From Denitratimonas sp037478135 (GTDB lineage Bacteria; Pseudomonadota; Gammaproteobacteria; Xanthomonadales; Xanthomonadaceae), in contig NZ_JBBHDV010000003.1 in NCBI RefSeq assembly GCF_037478135.1, positions 248,001 through 312,000 of the forward strand: a stretch of DNA of 64,000 nt. Direction: 5' to 3'. The notes beneath the pieces are model-generated. The model searched no databases. It had not been told where the DNA came from and saw only the letters and a program-made list of their open reading frames with translations. The position numbers were made by a program, and so were the translations under genes. Position 1 is the first letter of the stretch; each line of letters begins with the position of its first letter. Shown here piece after piece: positions 43,671 through 52,721 of this stretch.

Positions 43671-43943
43671 TCAAGCGATGTCGCCGTTTTCGGTCTTCAA
43701 CCCGTCCACCACCGTGCGGCCGGCTGCGGTCAGTATCGCCAGCGTGCGTGCGCCTTCTTCGCGGGTGCGCACCCAGCCCGGCCCGCGCACACCGCCGACA
43801 TGCTCGTCGCCGATCCAGGCCAGGGTGCGCAGCAATACGCTCATGCGCACGTCCAGACGCTTGCACAGGCGCGGCAGCGAGGCGCCTTCCGGTGCCTGAG
43901 CCAGTTGCGCGAGCAGCGCGGCGATGAGAGCGGCATCAGTCGA
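43671..43943 (-). CDS. Small winged-helix-like protein beside the FdhF-like gene
   Basis: A 90-residue protein with a winged-helix pattern: LIAALLAQLAQAPEGASLPRL, then CKRLDVRMSVLLRTLAWIG as probable recognition helix, and a GPGWVRTREEGARTLAILTAAG wing. No name assigned. GTG 43943 overlaps the end of the molybdoenzyme gene by 8 nt; an in-frame ATG at 43985 would overlap by 50 nt. Last gene of the fdhD operon; may sense or regulate it. Its 3' end lies 36 nt from the tRNA-Sec 3' end, convergently. Confidence 0.65.
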   Translation of the reverse strand, partial: STDAALIAALLAQLAQAPEGASLPRLCKRLDVRMSVLLRTLAWIGDEHVGGVRGPGWVRTREEGARTLAILTAAGRTVVDGLKTENGDIA

Positions 43944-46359
43944 CACGTGCGGGGATGTCGCGGGAATGGAGCGCGCGGGTGGCATCCGCGGCGTGCGGCG
44001 TGATGATCACCGGCACCGATTTGGAGGTGGGCGTACGCGATTCATCGGCGTAGCTGGAGAGCGGCACCAGCGGGTTGGTTTCCGGGTAATACGCGGCCAG
44101 GCAACCGCGCGGGATGTCGTATTCCACCAGCAGGAAGTGACGCGCCACGCGCTTCACACCATCCTCGCCGAGGCTTTCCAGATCCACCCGCTCACCGGCC
44201 TTCATGCCCAGTGCGGCGATGTCACCGGCATGGATGAACAGCACGCGGCGCTCGCCGAACACACCGCGATAACGGTCGTTGAGACCGTACACCGTAGTGT
44301 TGTACTGGTCATGCGAACGGATCGTGGCCAGTGTGAAAACCGGCTGCGTGGCGTTCTGGCGGGCGCGATGGATCGGGTTGCCGGTGGGCACGGGTGCGGC
44401 GATGAATTGGGCCTTGCCCTCGGGCGTGAGCCAGCGCCGTTCGCCTGCGGCGTTGGGCAGGCGGAACCCGCCCGGGACCCGCACGCGCTGGTTGAAGTCG
44501 TGGAAATCGTCGAAGGTCTTTGCGATCAGGTCGCGGATGCGGTCGTAATCCTCGACCAGCCACAACCACGGGATATCGCCGGGCCTGCTTTTTGCGGCGT
44601 CTTCTTTCCCATCGCCTGTATCGGGCGAAGTGCGTCCGGCCGCCACATCCGGATGCGCCGGTGCCATCAGGGTGGCCTGTGCCAGCCGCGCGACGATCGC
44701 CGGTTCGGACAGCAGTTCATCGGAAGCCGGCGGATTTATTCCCGAGGACAGGTGCACCATGCTCATCGAATCCTCCACCGTCACCGCTTGCGGGCCGCTG
44801 GCCTGCATGTCGATTTCGGTGCGCCCAAGGCAGGGTAGGATCAGCGCCTCGCGGCCGTGGATCAAATGACTGCGGTTGAGTTTGGTGGTGACGTTGACGG
44901 TGAGATCGCAGCGCCGCAGCCCGCGTGCGGTGGCATCGCTGTCCGGCGTAGCGATGGCGAAATTGCCGCCCATGCCGAAGAACACCTTGGCGCGGCCGTC
45001 GAGCATCGCTTCGATGGCACCGATGGTGTCGTAGCCTTCGCGGCGCGGCGGCTCGAAGCCGAACACCTGTTGCAGCCGGTCCAGGAACGCCGCCGGCGGC
45101 TTTTCCCAGATCATCATCGTGCGGTCGCCCTGCACATTGCTGTGCCCGCGTACCGGGCAGGCACCCGCGCCTTCACGGCCAAGGTTGCCGCGCAACAACA
45201 GCAGATTGACGATCATGTTGATCGTGGCGACCGAGTGTTTGTGCTGGGTGATGCCCATGCCCCAGCAGGCGATCACGCGTCCGGCGCGCAGGTAGATGTC
45301 GCCGGCATGGCGGATCTGCGCTTGGGTGAGGCCGGATTCTTCGACGATGGTGTCCCAGTCTTCGGCATGCACATCGGCGGCGAAGGCATCGAAGCCGGCG
45401 GTGTGGCGGTCGATGAAGTCCCGATCCAGCAGCGAGGTTTCGCCGCGCGCAATGGCCTCGGCATCGCGTTCGAGCACATGCTTGATCATGCCCTTGACCG
45501 CCGCCAGATCGCCGCCGATCTTCACTTGCAGATAGTCCGAGGAAATCCGGGTCGAACCGCGCCGCGCCATTTCCAGCTTGTCCTGCGGATCGGCAAAGCG
45601 CTCCAGTCCGCGCTCGCGCAGCGGATTGAACGAGACGATGCGGCAGCCGCGCTTTGCCGCATCGCGCAGTTCGCCCAGCATGCGCGGGTGATTGGTGCCG
45701 GGGTTCTGGCCGAAGATGAGGATCGCATCGGCCTTCTCGAAATCGTGCAGCGACACCGTGCCCTTGCCGACGCCGATCTGCTTCTTCATCGCGCTGCCGG
45801 AAGACTCGTGGCACATATTGGAGCAGTCCGGAAAATTGTTGGTGCCGTAGCGGCGCACGAACAACTGGTACAGGAAGGCGGCTTCGTTGGAGGTGCGCCC
45901 GGAGGTGTAGAAGATCGCCTCGTCGGGTGAATCCAGGGCGTTGAGATGTTCGGCGATGAGCGCGAAGGCGTCGTCCCAGCTCACCGGCAGGTAGTGGTCG
46001 CTGGCGGCGTCGTAACGCATCGGGTGGGTGAGCCGGCCTTGTTGTTCGAGCCAGTGGTCGCTGTAGCCGGAAAGCCGCGTGACACTGTATTTCTCGAACA
46101 ATTCCGGGCCGGCGCGGTGGCTTGTGGCCTCAGCGGCGACGGCCTTGGCGCCGTTTTCGCAGAACTCGAAGGTGGAGGTGTGGTCCCGGTCCGGCCAGGC
46201 GCAGCCGGGGCAGTCGAAACCATCGGGCTGGTTGGCGTGCAGCAGGGTGCGCGCGCCCTTGATCCGGATGTCCTGCTCGCCCAGGTGCGCGATCACGCTT
46301 TTCAGTGAATCCCAGCCGCCGGCGGGGCCAGCATAAGGTCGTACCAGGCTGCGGCTCAT
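43936..46359 (-). CDS. FdhF/YdeP-family molybdopterin oxidoreductase
   Basis: A cytoplasmic 807-residue molybdoenzyme related to YdeP and formate dehydrogenase H. The N-terminal FDCPGCAWPD motif and the absence of the full four-Cys [4Fe-4S] N-terminus are typical of the YdeP branch. SGRTSNEAAFLYQLFVRRYGTNNFPDCSNMCHE is the central cofactor-binding part, with NPGTNHPRM and RGHSNVQGDRTM further on. It contains no in-frame TGA. No signal peptide. The start overlaps the fdhD stop (ATGA). Substrate unknown; in E. coli the relative supports acid resistance. Confidence 0.9.
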   Translation of the reverse strand: MSRSLVRPYAGPAGGWDSLKSVIAHLGEQDIRIKGARTLLHANQPDGFDCPGCAWPDRDHTSTFEFCENGAKAVAAEATSHRAGPELFEKYSVTRLSGYSDHWLEQQGRLTHPMRYDAASDHYLPVSWDDAFALIAEHLNALDSPDEAIFYTSGRTSNEAAFLYQLFVRRYGTNNFPDCSNMCHESSGSAMKKQIGVGKGTVSLHDFEKADAILIFGQNPGTNHPRMLGELRDAAKRGCRIVSFNPLRERGLERFADPQDKLEMARRGSTRISSDYLQVKIGGDLAAVKGMIKHVLERDAEAIARGETSLLDRDFIDRHTAGFDAFAADVHAEDWDTIVEESGLTQAQIRHAGDIYLRAGRVIACWGMGITQHKHSVATINMIVNLLLLRGNLGREGAGACPVRGHSNVQGDRTMMIWEKPPAAFLDRLQQVFGFEPPRREGYDTIGAIEAMLDGRAKVFFGMGGNFAIATPDSDATARGLRRCDLTVNVTTKLNRSHLIHGREALILPCLGRTEIDMQASGPQAVTVEDSMSMVHLSSGINPPASDELLSEPAIVARLAQATLMAPAHPDVAAGRTSPDTGDGKEDAAKSRPGDIPWLWLVEDYDRIRDLIAKTFDDFHDFNQRVRVPGGFRLPNAAGERRWLTPEGKAQFIAAPVPTGNPIHRARQNATQPVFTLATIRSHDQYNTTVYGLNDRYRGVFGERRVLFIHAGDIAALGMKAGERVDLESLGEDGVKRVARHFLLVEYDIPRGCLAAYYPETNPLVPLSSYADESRTPTSKSVPVIITPHAADATRALHSRDIPARVD

Positions 46360-47216
46360 GGTGTTTCACTCCGGTTGGCGGGCGCGGCGGAAGCTGGCAG
46401 CAGCCGTTGCGCATGGGTGTAGACGGCGTGGCCATCGTCGCGCGCGAAACCGATCAGGGTGAGCTGGCAGCGCTGCGCCAGCGAGATCGCCAATGCGGTC
46501 GGGGCGGAGATCGCCGCCATCAGCGCGATGCCAACACTGGCGGCCTTCATCGCCATTTCGTAGCTGGCGCGGCTGGTGACCACGAGGAAGCCTTCCTCTG
46601 GCCGCAACCCTGCCATCTGCATCGCGCCGATCAGTTTGTCGAGCGCGTTGTGGCGGCCCACATCCTCGCGCACCAGTTGCAGTTCGCCCTCCAGGCTGGC
46701 CCAGCCGGCGGCATGGGTGGCGCCGGTCAGTGCATTGATCTTCTGCCCGGCACGCAAGCCGCGCAGGGCGTGTTGCAGCGCGGTGGTGTCGATGCGGATA
46801 TCGGCGCAAACCGGGGCTGGGTTGCGCAGTGCCGACTCCAGCAGTTCGCTGCCGCAGATGCCGCAGCCGCTGCGGCCGCTCATGCTGCGTCGCCTGCTTT
46901 CCAGCGCCTGCGCGCGGGATTCGGGAATCCGCAGGCGGATTTCGATGCCTTCCAGCAGGTGTTCGATGCTTTCGACCACGACTTCGGCGGCGTGCTCGAC
47001 AATACCCTCGCTCAAGGCAAAGCCGGTCGCGAAATCCTCCAGATCCGCGGGCGTGGCCATCATCACCGCGAACGGCGTGTCGTTGTAGACGAAGGCGACC
47101 GGAACCTCCTCGGCAACGTGATCGTGCAACGGCTGCATCACGCCGTTGCGCCAGCGTTCGATGGAGCGCGTGGCCGAGCCTGCGATGGAGGGGCGGTTGT
47201 CCTGTTTCCTGTTCAC
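46356..47216 (-). CDS. fdhD: Formate dehydrogenase sulfurtransferase FdhD
   Basis: Passes sulfur from IscS to the molybdenum cofactor of formate dehydrogenases. It has the essential CxxC as GCGICG (about residues 140-145), with VREDVGRHNALDKLIG and TSRASYEMAMKAA as family signatures. GTG 47216 gives 286 residues, near the family norm; the frame remains open further upstream but the extra part looks non-coding. First gene of the minus-strand unit fdhD - FdhF-like - winged-helix protein, divergent from the DUF2478 gene. Confidence 0.92.
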   Translation of the reverse strand: MNRKQDNRPSIAGSATRSIERWRNGVMQPLHDHVAEEVPVAFVYNDTPFAVMMATPADLEDFATGFALSEGIVEHAAEVVVESIEHLLEGIEIRLRIPESRAQALESRRRSMSGRSGCGICGSELLESALRNPAPVCADIRIDTTALQHALRGLRAGQKINALTGATHAAGWASLEGELQLVREDVGRHNALDKLIGAMQMAGLRPEEGFLVVTSRASYEMAMKAASVGIALMAAISAPTALAISLAQRCQLTLIGFARDDGHAVYTHAQRLLPASAAPANRSETP

Positions 47217-47397
47217 CGCAACGAGGCTACGCGGCAAGACGGACACCGGCAAGCAGACTCCCAGTAACGCCCGGCATCCACGCTGGCACGGCAAGCGGTC
47301 CCGCTACACTGGGAAGCCGCATGCGCGCATGGCCGGCTCCGGGGCTGTGCCATGCCGCTGCGCGCCATCCACTCGTCTTCATATCCTGCCTGCCGAC

Positions 47398-47967
47398 ATG
47401 CCCGATTCCGTTTCCGCCCCGCCCACTGCGGCGACCAGCAACAAGCTGCCCTTCGCGGTTGTCGTCCAGGATGGGAGCGAAGATGCCGATGCGTTGCTGG
47501 CCCGCTTCGCGGCCAGTCTGCGCCAGTCCGGTCGGCGTGTTCGCGGCCTGATCCAGCCACCGCGCGTACCGGGCCAACCCCGGCCGATGGTGGTCATCGA
47601 TCTGGACGATGAAAACATCCGCTACGACATCTCGAACCCGCGCGGAGCCAATGCGCGCGGCTGCCTCGTGAGCCCTTCCGCCGTGGCCGATGCCAGCGCC
47701 GTGCTGCGCCGCGCGCGTGCCGAGGGGGCGGATCTGGTCATGGTCAACCGCTTCGGCACGCTGGAAGCCAGTGGCGGCGGGTTGGTCGCGGAGATGCTGG
47801 AGCTGTTGTCCGATTCGATCCCGGTGCTGGCGGTGATCAACCCGCGCTATCTGGAAGAGTGGCGCAGCTTCACCGGCGGCACCGGTACCGAACTGCCGCC
47901 ACGGATACAGGCCTTGCAGGCGTGGTTCGAACAGTGGTCGGCGCAGCGCGCGCGGAACAACGGCTGA
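47398..47967 (+). CDS. DUF2478 protein, likely molybdenum-related NTPase-like
   Basis: A 189-residue protein of the DUF2478 family, which is often found near molybdate transport and molybdoenzyme genes. Visible features are an N-terminal beta strand LPFAVVVQDG, a conserved VRGLIQPP, and VNRFGTLEASGGGLVAEM toward the C-terminus. A P-loop is not complete, so nucleotide binding is uncertain. ATG 47398 is preferred over upstream non-ATG starts. The stop overlaps the methyltransferase start (TGATG). Confidence 0.8.
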   Translation: MPDSVSAPPTAATSNKLPFAVVVQDGSEDADALLARFAASLRQSGRRVRGLIQPPRVPGQPRPMVVIDLDDENIRYDISNPRGANARGCLVSPSAVADASAVLRRARAEGADLVMVNRFGTLEASGGGLVAEMLELLSDSIPVLAVINPRYLEEWRSFTGGTGTELPPRIQALQAWFEQWSAQRARNNG

Positions 47968-48758
47968 TGGGCATCGACGCCATCGATTTCGGCCAGCTGT
48001 ACCGCGAGCACCTGGCCGCGGCGGGCCGCTCGGGCAAGACCGCTGCGCAGTGGGATGCGCGTGCCGCGAAGGCGAAGGATGCGCTGGCGCACAGCGATTA
48101 CGTCGAAGCGTTCCTGGCGCGCATGGACTTGAGCGATTGCCGCAGCGTGCTCGATGTCGGCTGTGGTTGGGGTGCATTGGCATTGCCGTTGGCGCAGCGT
48201 CTGGAACGGGTGGTCGCGCTGGATTTCAGTTCCGGCATGCTCCGCGCCTTGCGTGAAAACGCGAAGGCACGCGGCATCGGCAATATCGATGCACGGCTGT
48301 GCGCCTGGGAGGACGATTGGCGGGATGTTCCGGTGTGCGATATCGCGATCGCCTCGCGTTCCACCCAGGTGGCGGATCTGGCCGCCGCGCTGGTCCGGCT
48401 CAACGCCAAGGCCGCCAAGCGTGTCTACCTGACCCAGCGCGTGGGCAACCAGCGTCTGGATGCGCGAATCCCGCAGCTGCTGGGCCGGAATCCCGTCGGC
48501 GCACCGGATTACATCTACGCCATCAACATTCTGCATGCGATGGGCATCCATCCCCGGCTCGACTATATCCAGAGCGGCGAGCCGGAACCGGTGCGGGATT
48601 TCGGCCAGTTGCTGCGGCTGGTGAACTGGTCGCTGGGCGAATTGGACGAAGAGGAAAGCAGGCGTCTGCGCAGCTGGTTCGATCAGATTGCCGATACCGA
48701 CCCGGTACTGCTGCCGGCACGGCGCTGGGCGTTCATCGGCTGGGATGTGGCGGGTTGA
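47967..48758 (+). CDS. Class I SAM-dependent methyltransferase
   Basis: A 263-residue protein with motif I SVLDVGCGWGALALPLAQ (about residues 59-76) and the acidic post-I residue in VVALDFSSGML. The N-terminal WDARAAKAKD segment resembles Mo-associated and UbiE-like small-molecule methyltransferases; the substrate cannot be told. Start overlaps the DUF2478 stop by one base, so it is in the same operon and may have a molybdenum-linked function. Confidence 0.85.
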   Translation: MGIDAIDFGQLYREHLAAAGRSGKTAAQWDARAAKAKDALAHSDYVEAFLARMDLSDCRSVLDVGCGWGALALPLAQRLERVVALDFSSGMLRALRENAKARGIGNIDARLCAWEDDWRDVPVCDIAIASRSTQVADLAAALVRLNAKAAKRVYLTQRVGNQRLDARIPQLLGRNPVGAPDYIYAINILHAMGIHPRLDYIQSGEPEPVRDFGQLLRLVNWSLGELDEEESRRLRSWFDQIADTDPVLLPARRWAFIGWDVAG

Positions 48759-49113
48759 GGTGGCCCTTGGGCGGATGCGAGCCTGATATCCGAAGCCCGG
48801 GAGGCTCATCCGCCGCGGCCGCCAGATATTGGCGCCGTCGAACATCCCGCCGTCGCGGTTCGCGATGCTCACCACGACCTATGCGACTTGCCTCAGACTC
48901 CGTGCCTTCGAATGTTGTGGCGGGTTTCCTTGCGTCAGCCCGCGTCGCGCCGAAGCGTCGCAGAGAACCCCCATCGCGGTCAGGGCTGCCGATAACCACC
49001 CCACCGCGATCCGCCCATAGGTTGGTGGTGAGCGGATGCGAACCCCAACATTCAGTCATCCAAGGCGCAGTCATCTGAAGCCGGCCGCATCGCCGTGGAA
49101 GACGCTGCGGGCT
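48759..49113. other. Gene-free region between convergent operons
   Basis: No convincing gene in 355 bp separating the methyltransferase and mobA. Its end contains an inverted repeat CTGAAGCC / GGCTTCAG (49075-49082 and 49110-49117) that overlaps the mobA stop and could act in termination, without a T-run. Confidence 0.5.
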
Positions 49114-49701
49114 TCAGCCGTGACCTGCGCCTTCACCCGCCAGCCCAGCCCATTCATCGGGCGTGTTGCAGTTGACCAGTTGGCGTTCGCCATCGGTTGG
49201 AAGCGTGGCGTGGATTCCTCCCAGTGCGGCGTGCATCGCGCGTACCGAGCGTTCGCGTTGCGGCAATTGCGTGGCGTGTTGCAACCATGCGCGGGTGTGG
49301 TCGTCCAGGTGCAGGCGCAGCGGCAGAATGTGGCCGGGATGGCAAACGCAGCGGCCCTCGACGGCGACCAGTGATGCCAGCAGCGGAGGCGTCAGCAGCG
49401 GCATGTCGACCGGCACCAGCAGCAGCACGCCGTCGGGCAGGGCTGAGGCGATGCTGGCGATGCCGCCGAGCGGGCCGAGTTCACTGGTCTGGTCGGGAAT
49501 CGCATCAAAACCGGGGTAGTCGCCGCTGATCACGACCCGCGTCGCGCCGGCCTGTTGCAGCAGCGATTGCATGTGTTGCAGCAGAGGTTGTCCCTGCCAC
49601 AGCAGCAGGGCCTTGTCGCGGCCCATGCGCGAGGAGCGGCCACCGGCCAGCACCACGCCGGTCCAACCTGCATCCGTGCAGCCTGCGTCAGTGATGCTCA
49701 T
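49114..49701 (-). CDS. mobA: Molybdenum cofactor guanylyltransferase
   Basis: Adds GMP to molybdopterin to form the MGD cofactor used by formate dehydrogenases. The 195-residue protein has the nucleotide-binding LAGGRSSRMGRDKALL motif, GPLGGI and VPVDMPLL (metal-binding Asp), as in E. coli MobA. ATG 49701 overlaps the moaE end by 14 nt; longer N-terminal options lie within moaE. Last gene of the moa operon. Confidence 0.92.
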   Translation of the reverse strand: MSITDAGCTDAGWTGVVLAGGRSSRMGRDKALLLWQGQPLLQHMQSLLQQAGATRVVISGDYPGFDAIPDQTSELGPLGGIASIASALPDGVLLLVPVDMPLLTPPLLASLVAVEGRCVCHPGHILPLRLHLDDHTRAWLQHATQLPQRERSVRAMHAALGGIHATLPTDGERQLVNCNTPDEWAGLAGEGAGHG

Positions 49702-50194
49702 GCCCGTGATGCGCCGCTGCGGTGTCTTCGGCATTCTGGGGTTCGCACAGCGAGCAGCCTTCGCTCCAGATGCTGTCGCCGTCCTCGTAGTGTTCCTGCT
49801 TCCAGATCGGGCTGGTGTGCTTGACCGCTTCGATCACCTGGCGGCAGGCGCGGAAGGCTTCGTCGCGGTGCGGCGTGCCGGCGGCGATCACCACCGCCAG
49901 ATCACCGACCGCCAGCCGACCCTTGGCATGGGCGATGTAGAGCTTGAGCTGCGGGCCGAACTCGGCCTGCACCTGCTCGGCAATCGCGCGGAAGCCGGCC
50001 AGCGCCAGCGGCTCGAACATGTCGTAGCTGATGCCGGTGACGACCTTGCCGTGATTGAGGTTGCGTATCCGTCCGATGAACATGTCGATGCCGCCAAAAC
50101 CCGGATCGGAGACGAATTCGATGGCCGCCGCCGGATCAAGTTTTCCCTGCGCCGCATCGACCACCGCGCAATGATGTGTGGATTGTCCGGACAT
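49688..50194 (-). CDS. moaE: Molybdopterin synthase catalytic subunit
   Basis: Large subunit of molybdopterin synthase; transfers sulfur from MoaD thiocarboxylate to cPMP. Family motifs: FIGRIRNLNHG, SYDMFEPLA, IAHAKGRLAVGD, HRDEAFRACRQVIEAVK and the active-site Lys in PIWKQEHYEDG. A His-rich tail (HHGHEHH) is added. Of two in-frame ATGs, 50194 is taken because GGAGG (50201-50205) is 6 bp upstream; ATG 50200 touches the box directly but forms an ATGA overlap with moaD. Confidence 0.93.
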   Translation of the reverse strand: MSGQSTHHCAVVDAAQGKLDPAAAIEFVSDPGFGGIDMFIGRIRNLNHGKVVTGISYDMFEPLALAGFRAIAEQVQAEFGPQLKLYIAHAKGRLAVGDLAVVIAAGTPHRDEAFRACRQVIEAVKHTSPIWKQEHYEDGDSIWSEGCSLCEPQNAEDTAAAHHGHEHH

Positions 50195-50196
50195 GC

Positions 50197-50457
50197 TCAT
50201 CCTCCGCTCACCGGCGGCAGCACTGCCATGCGGCCATCGGCCGGCAATAGTTCGTTGTCGCGCAGCACGGTGGTTTCGCTGGCGAACGCCGAACGCTGCA
50301 ACAGGCCGGGACGGAACGCCGGCCAATGCGCCTGCGCATAGTCGAGCAGGGCGGCGCGCAGTTCGGCCACCCGTGCACCTTCGGGCAGCTCCAGCACCAC
50401 CTGTGCGCCGGGCTCGTGGTCGCGGAATGCGCCGAACAGACTCACTTCAACCTTCAT
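50197..50457 (-). CDS. moaD: Molybdopterin synthase sulfur carrier subunit
   Basis: Ubiquitin-like sulfur carrier of 86 residues ending in the essential Gly-Gly (LPPVSGG) that is thiocarboxylated. ELPEGARVAELRAAL and ADGRMAVLPPVSGG are typical. The Gly-Gly codons and stop read GGA-GGA-TGA, and so also form the Shine-Dalgarno box of moaE. ATG 50457 follows a GGAG box overlapping the moeA stop region. Confidence 0.92.
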   Translation of the reverse strand: MKVEVSLFGAFRDHEPGAQVVLELPEGARVAELRAALLDYAQAHWPAFRPGLLQRSAFASETTVLRDNELLPADGRMAVLPPVSGG

Positions 50458-50464
50458 CACGCCA

Positions 50465-51721
50465 TCACTCCAGCAACAGTTCCGGTTGCAGCCCTTGCAG
50501 GTGCCCGGTGGCATGGACTTCCACCAGCGCGCCCAGCGGCACTGCGCCGGCATCCTCATCGATCGCCACCCAGGCATTGCTGCGCAGCAGCGGCGCGATC
50601 TTGAACGATTCCTGGCCGGACAATACCTGCGCCTGCAGCTGTCCCTGCCCGTCGCAGGTCAGGCGGGCCTTCAGGAACCGGCGCAGCGGCACCGGCTTGC
50701 CGGCCGGGGTGGTCAGCGGCACCCGCAATGGTTGCTCCGGCGCCAGCCCCAGCATCCTGCGCAGCGCAGGTTCGACGAAAAACCGCAGCCCGACCGCACT
50801 GGAGGCCGGATTGCCGGGCAGTCCGAAATACAGCTGCCCACCGGGCAGCGTGGCGAACAGCAGCGGTTTGCCGGGCCGGATGCGTACCTTGTGGAAATGG
50901 ATCCTAGCGCCCAGCGCGCGCAGGGTGTCGGGTACGAAATCGTAGCGACCCATCGACACCGCGCCGGTGCTGACCAGCACTTCCGCACCCGCAGCCAGTG
51001 CCGCCTGCACGGCGGCCTTAAATTCCTGCGGCTCATCGCCGACCACCTGCTGCCACACCACGTCGGCACCGGCTGCGGCCAGTTGTGCGGCCAGCAACGG
51101 GCTGTTGCTTTCACGGATCTGGCCCGGTTGCAGCGCTTGTGCCGGATCAGTGACCAGTTCGCGCCCGGTGTTGATCACGGCCACGCGGGGTTGCCGGACG
51201 ACATCCACTGCCGCCACGCCCAGCGCGGCCAGCAGCGCCAGATGCGCGGCGCGCAGCATCTGGCCCGGTGCGGCCACCTGTTCCCCGCGCTGCACGTCTT
51301 CGCCGCGCTTGCGCAGGTGCTGGTCCGGCCTGACTTCGGCCTTCAGCCGGATCCGTTGTGCCTGGCCCTGCGCATCGTGTTGCAGCACGTCGACCTGTTC
51401 CACCGGCACGATCGTGTCCAGGCCGTCGGGCATCCGCGCGCCGGTCATGATTTCCCAGGCGCCATCGCCACCCCGCACCTGTCCATCGCCGGCGGCGCAG
51501 CTGCCTTCCACCGTGAATTCGGTACCGGCCGCCAGGGTTTGCGTGCCGGCGTACAGTGCAAAGCCGTCCATCGCCGAGTTGGCGAAAGGCGGCAGGTCTT
51601 CGGGACTGAGTACGGCGCTGGCCAGAATCCGCCCGAGGCTGTCGGAGGCCGGAATACGTTCGGCCGGCAGTGGCGTGCACTGGCCGACGATGGTGTCCAG
51701 CGCCTGGAAGTAGGCGGTCAT
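50465..51721 (-). CDS. moeA: Molybdopterin molybdenumtransferase
   Basis: Inserts molybdate into adenylylated molybdopterin. The 418-residue protein has PPFANSAMDGFAL, the IMTGARMPDGLDTIVPVE signature, RKRGEDV, VINTGRELV, STGAVSMGRYDFV and LPGNPASSAVG, all in family order (domains III, I/II, then IV at the end). ATG 51721 overlaps the moaCB stop (ATGA). Confidence 0.95.
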   Translation of the reverse strand: MTAYFQALDTIVGQCTPLPAERIPASDSLGRILASAVLSPEDLPPFANSAMDGFALYAGTQTLAAGTEFTVEGSCAAGDGQVRGGDGAWEIMTGARMPDGLDTIVPVEQVDVLQHDAQGQAQRIRLKAEVRPDQHLRKRGEDVQRGEQVAAPGQMLRAAHLALLAALGVAAVDVVRQPRVAVINTGRELVTDPAQALQPGQIRESNSPLLAAQLAAAGADVVWQQVVGDEPQEFKAAVQAALAAGAEVLVSTGAVSMGRYDFVPDTLRALGARIHFHKVRIRPGKPLLFATLPGGQLYFGLPGNPASSAVGLRFFVEPALRRMLGLAPEQPLRVPLTTPAGKPVPLRRFLKARLTCDGQGQLQAQVLSGQESFKIAPLLRSNAWVAIDEDAGAVPLGALVEVHATGHLQGLQPELLLE

Positions 51722-52713
51722 GGGTGCGGCTTTCCGTCGATCATCGCCAGCGCGTGCGCCAGTACCGGGGCCAGGATGTTCATGCTTTGGCTGGCGGCAC
51801 GTGGGCTGCCGGGCAGCGCCAGTACCAGCATGTCGTCCACCAGCACCGCTTCGGCCCGGCTCAGCCAGGCCAGCGGCGTATGCAGGGCGCTTTGGCTGCG
51901 GATCATTTCCGCCAGGCCATCGACCCGGCGCGTGGCGACCTGGCGCAGCGCTTCGGGGGTCTGGTCGTGCGCGCCAAGGCCGGTGCCGCCGGTACACAGG
52001 CACAGACGCACGCCGCCGGCGGCCAGTGCCCGCAGCCTTGTTGCCAGTGGCTCGATGCCGTCGGGCAGCACGTCGGTTTCACGCAGTTCGGCGCCGAGCG
52101 CGCGCAGGCCGTCGTGCAGTACCGGCCCGGAGCGGTCTTCGTATTCGCCGTGGCTGGCGCGGTCGCTGAGGGTGAGCACCGCGCAGGGCACGCCGTCCAG
52201 GCGTTCCGGCCCGCGCGGGCGGTAATGCGCGCGTTCGGCATCGCTCATGCCGTCGGGATGGAGCCACAGGCCGCTCTTGCCGCCTTCCTTGAACAGCAGC
52301 CGGATGCCGCTGATCGTCAGTGCCGGTTCCACCGGTTTGCTCAGGTCGTACAGCGTCAGCAGCGCAGCGTTGGCGCCCGCCAGGGCTTCCATCTCCACCC
52401 CGGTGCGGGCCTCGGTGGCGCATTCGCAATAGACCCGGATGGCATGGCGTTCGGGAATCGGCTCGCAGCGCACGCGCACCAGCTCCAGCGGCAGCGGATG
52501 GCACAGCGGCATCAGCGCCGAGGCCTGTTTGGCGCCCTGAAGGCCGGCGATTTCGGCCATGACCAGCGCATCGCCCTTGGGCAGCCGGCGCTCGACGATC
52601 ATCGGCCAGGCCAGCGGCCCGGCCAGCAGTTCGCCCACCGCCACCGCGCGCCGGCGCGTGGGCCGTTTGCTGCGGATGTCGGCCATGTGGAAGGCGGCAG
52701 GTTCCGTGCTCAT
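51718..52713 (-). CDS. moaCB: Bifunctional MoaC-MoaB fusion protein
   Basis: Combines cyclic pyranopterin monophosphate synthase (MoaC) with a MoaB/MogA-type molybdopterin adenylyltransferase. The MoaC part (about residues 1-160) has the Asp/Lys-containing motifs LMPLCHPLPLELV and EARTGVEMEALAGAN; the MoaB part has LTLSDRASHGEYEDRSGP and LCTGGTGLGAHDQTPEAL, with AVLVDDMLVLALPGSPRA near the end. Total 331 residues from ATG 52713. ATG 52725 is also possible and forms an ATGA overlap with moaA, but the GGAGG box would then touch it with no spacing. Confidence 0.92.
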   Translation of the reverse strand: MSTEPAAFHMADIRSKRPTRRRAVAVGELLAGPLAWPMIVERRLPKGDALVMAEIAGLQGAKQASALMPLCHPLPLELVRVRCEPIPERHAIRVYCECATEARTGVEMEALAGANAALLTLYDLSKPVEPALTISGIRLLFKEGGKSGLWLHPDGMSDAERAHYRPRGPERLDGVPCAVLTLSDRASHGEYEDRSGPVLHDGLRALGAELRETDVLPDGIEPLATRLRALAAGGVRLCLCTGGTGLGAHDQTPEALRQVATRRVDGLAEMIRSQSALHTPLAWLSRAEAVLVDDMLVLALPGSPRAASQSMNILAPVLAHALAMIDGKPHP

Positions 52714-52721
52714 GGGGTGAT

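Noticed and set aside
47146..47397. Upstream extension of the DUF2478 frame
   Set aside because: Extra residues are Arg/Gly/Ser-rich, overlap the fdhD start region and lack an ATG near a ribosome binding site.
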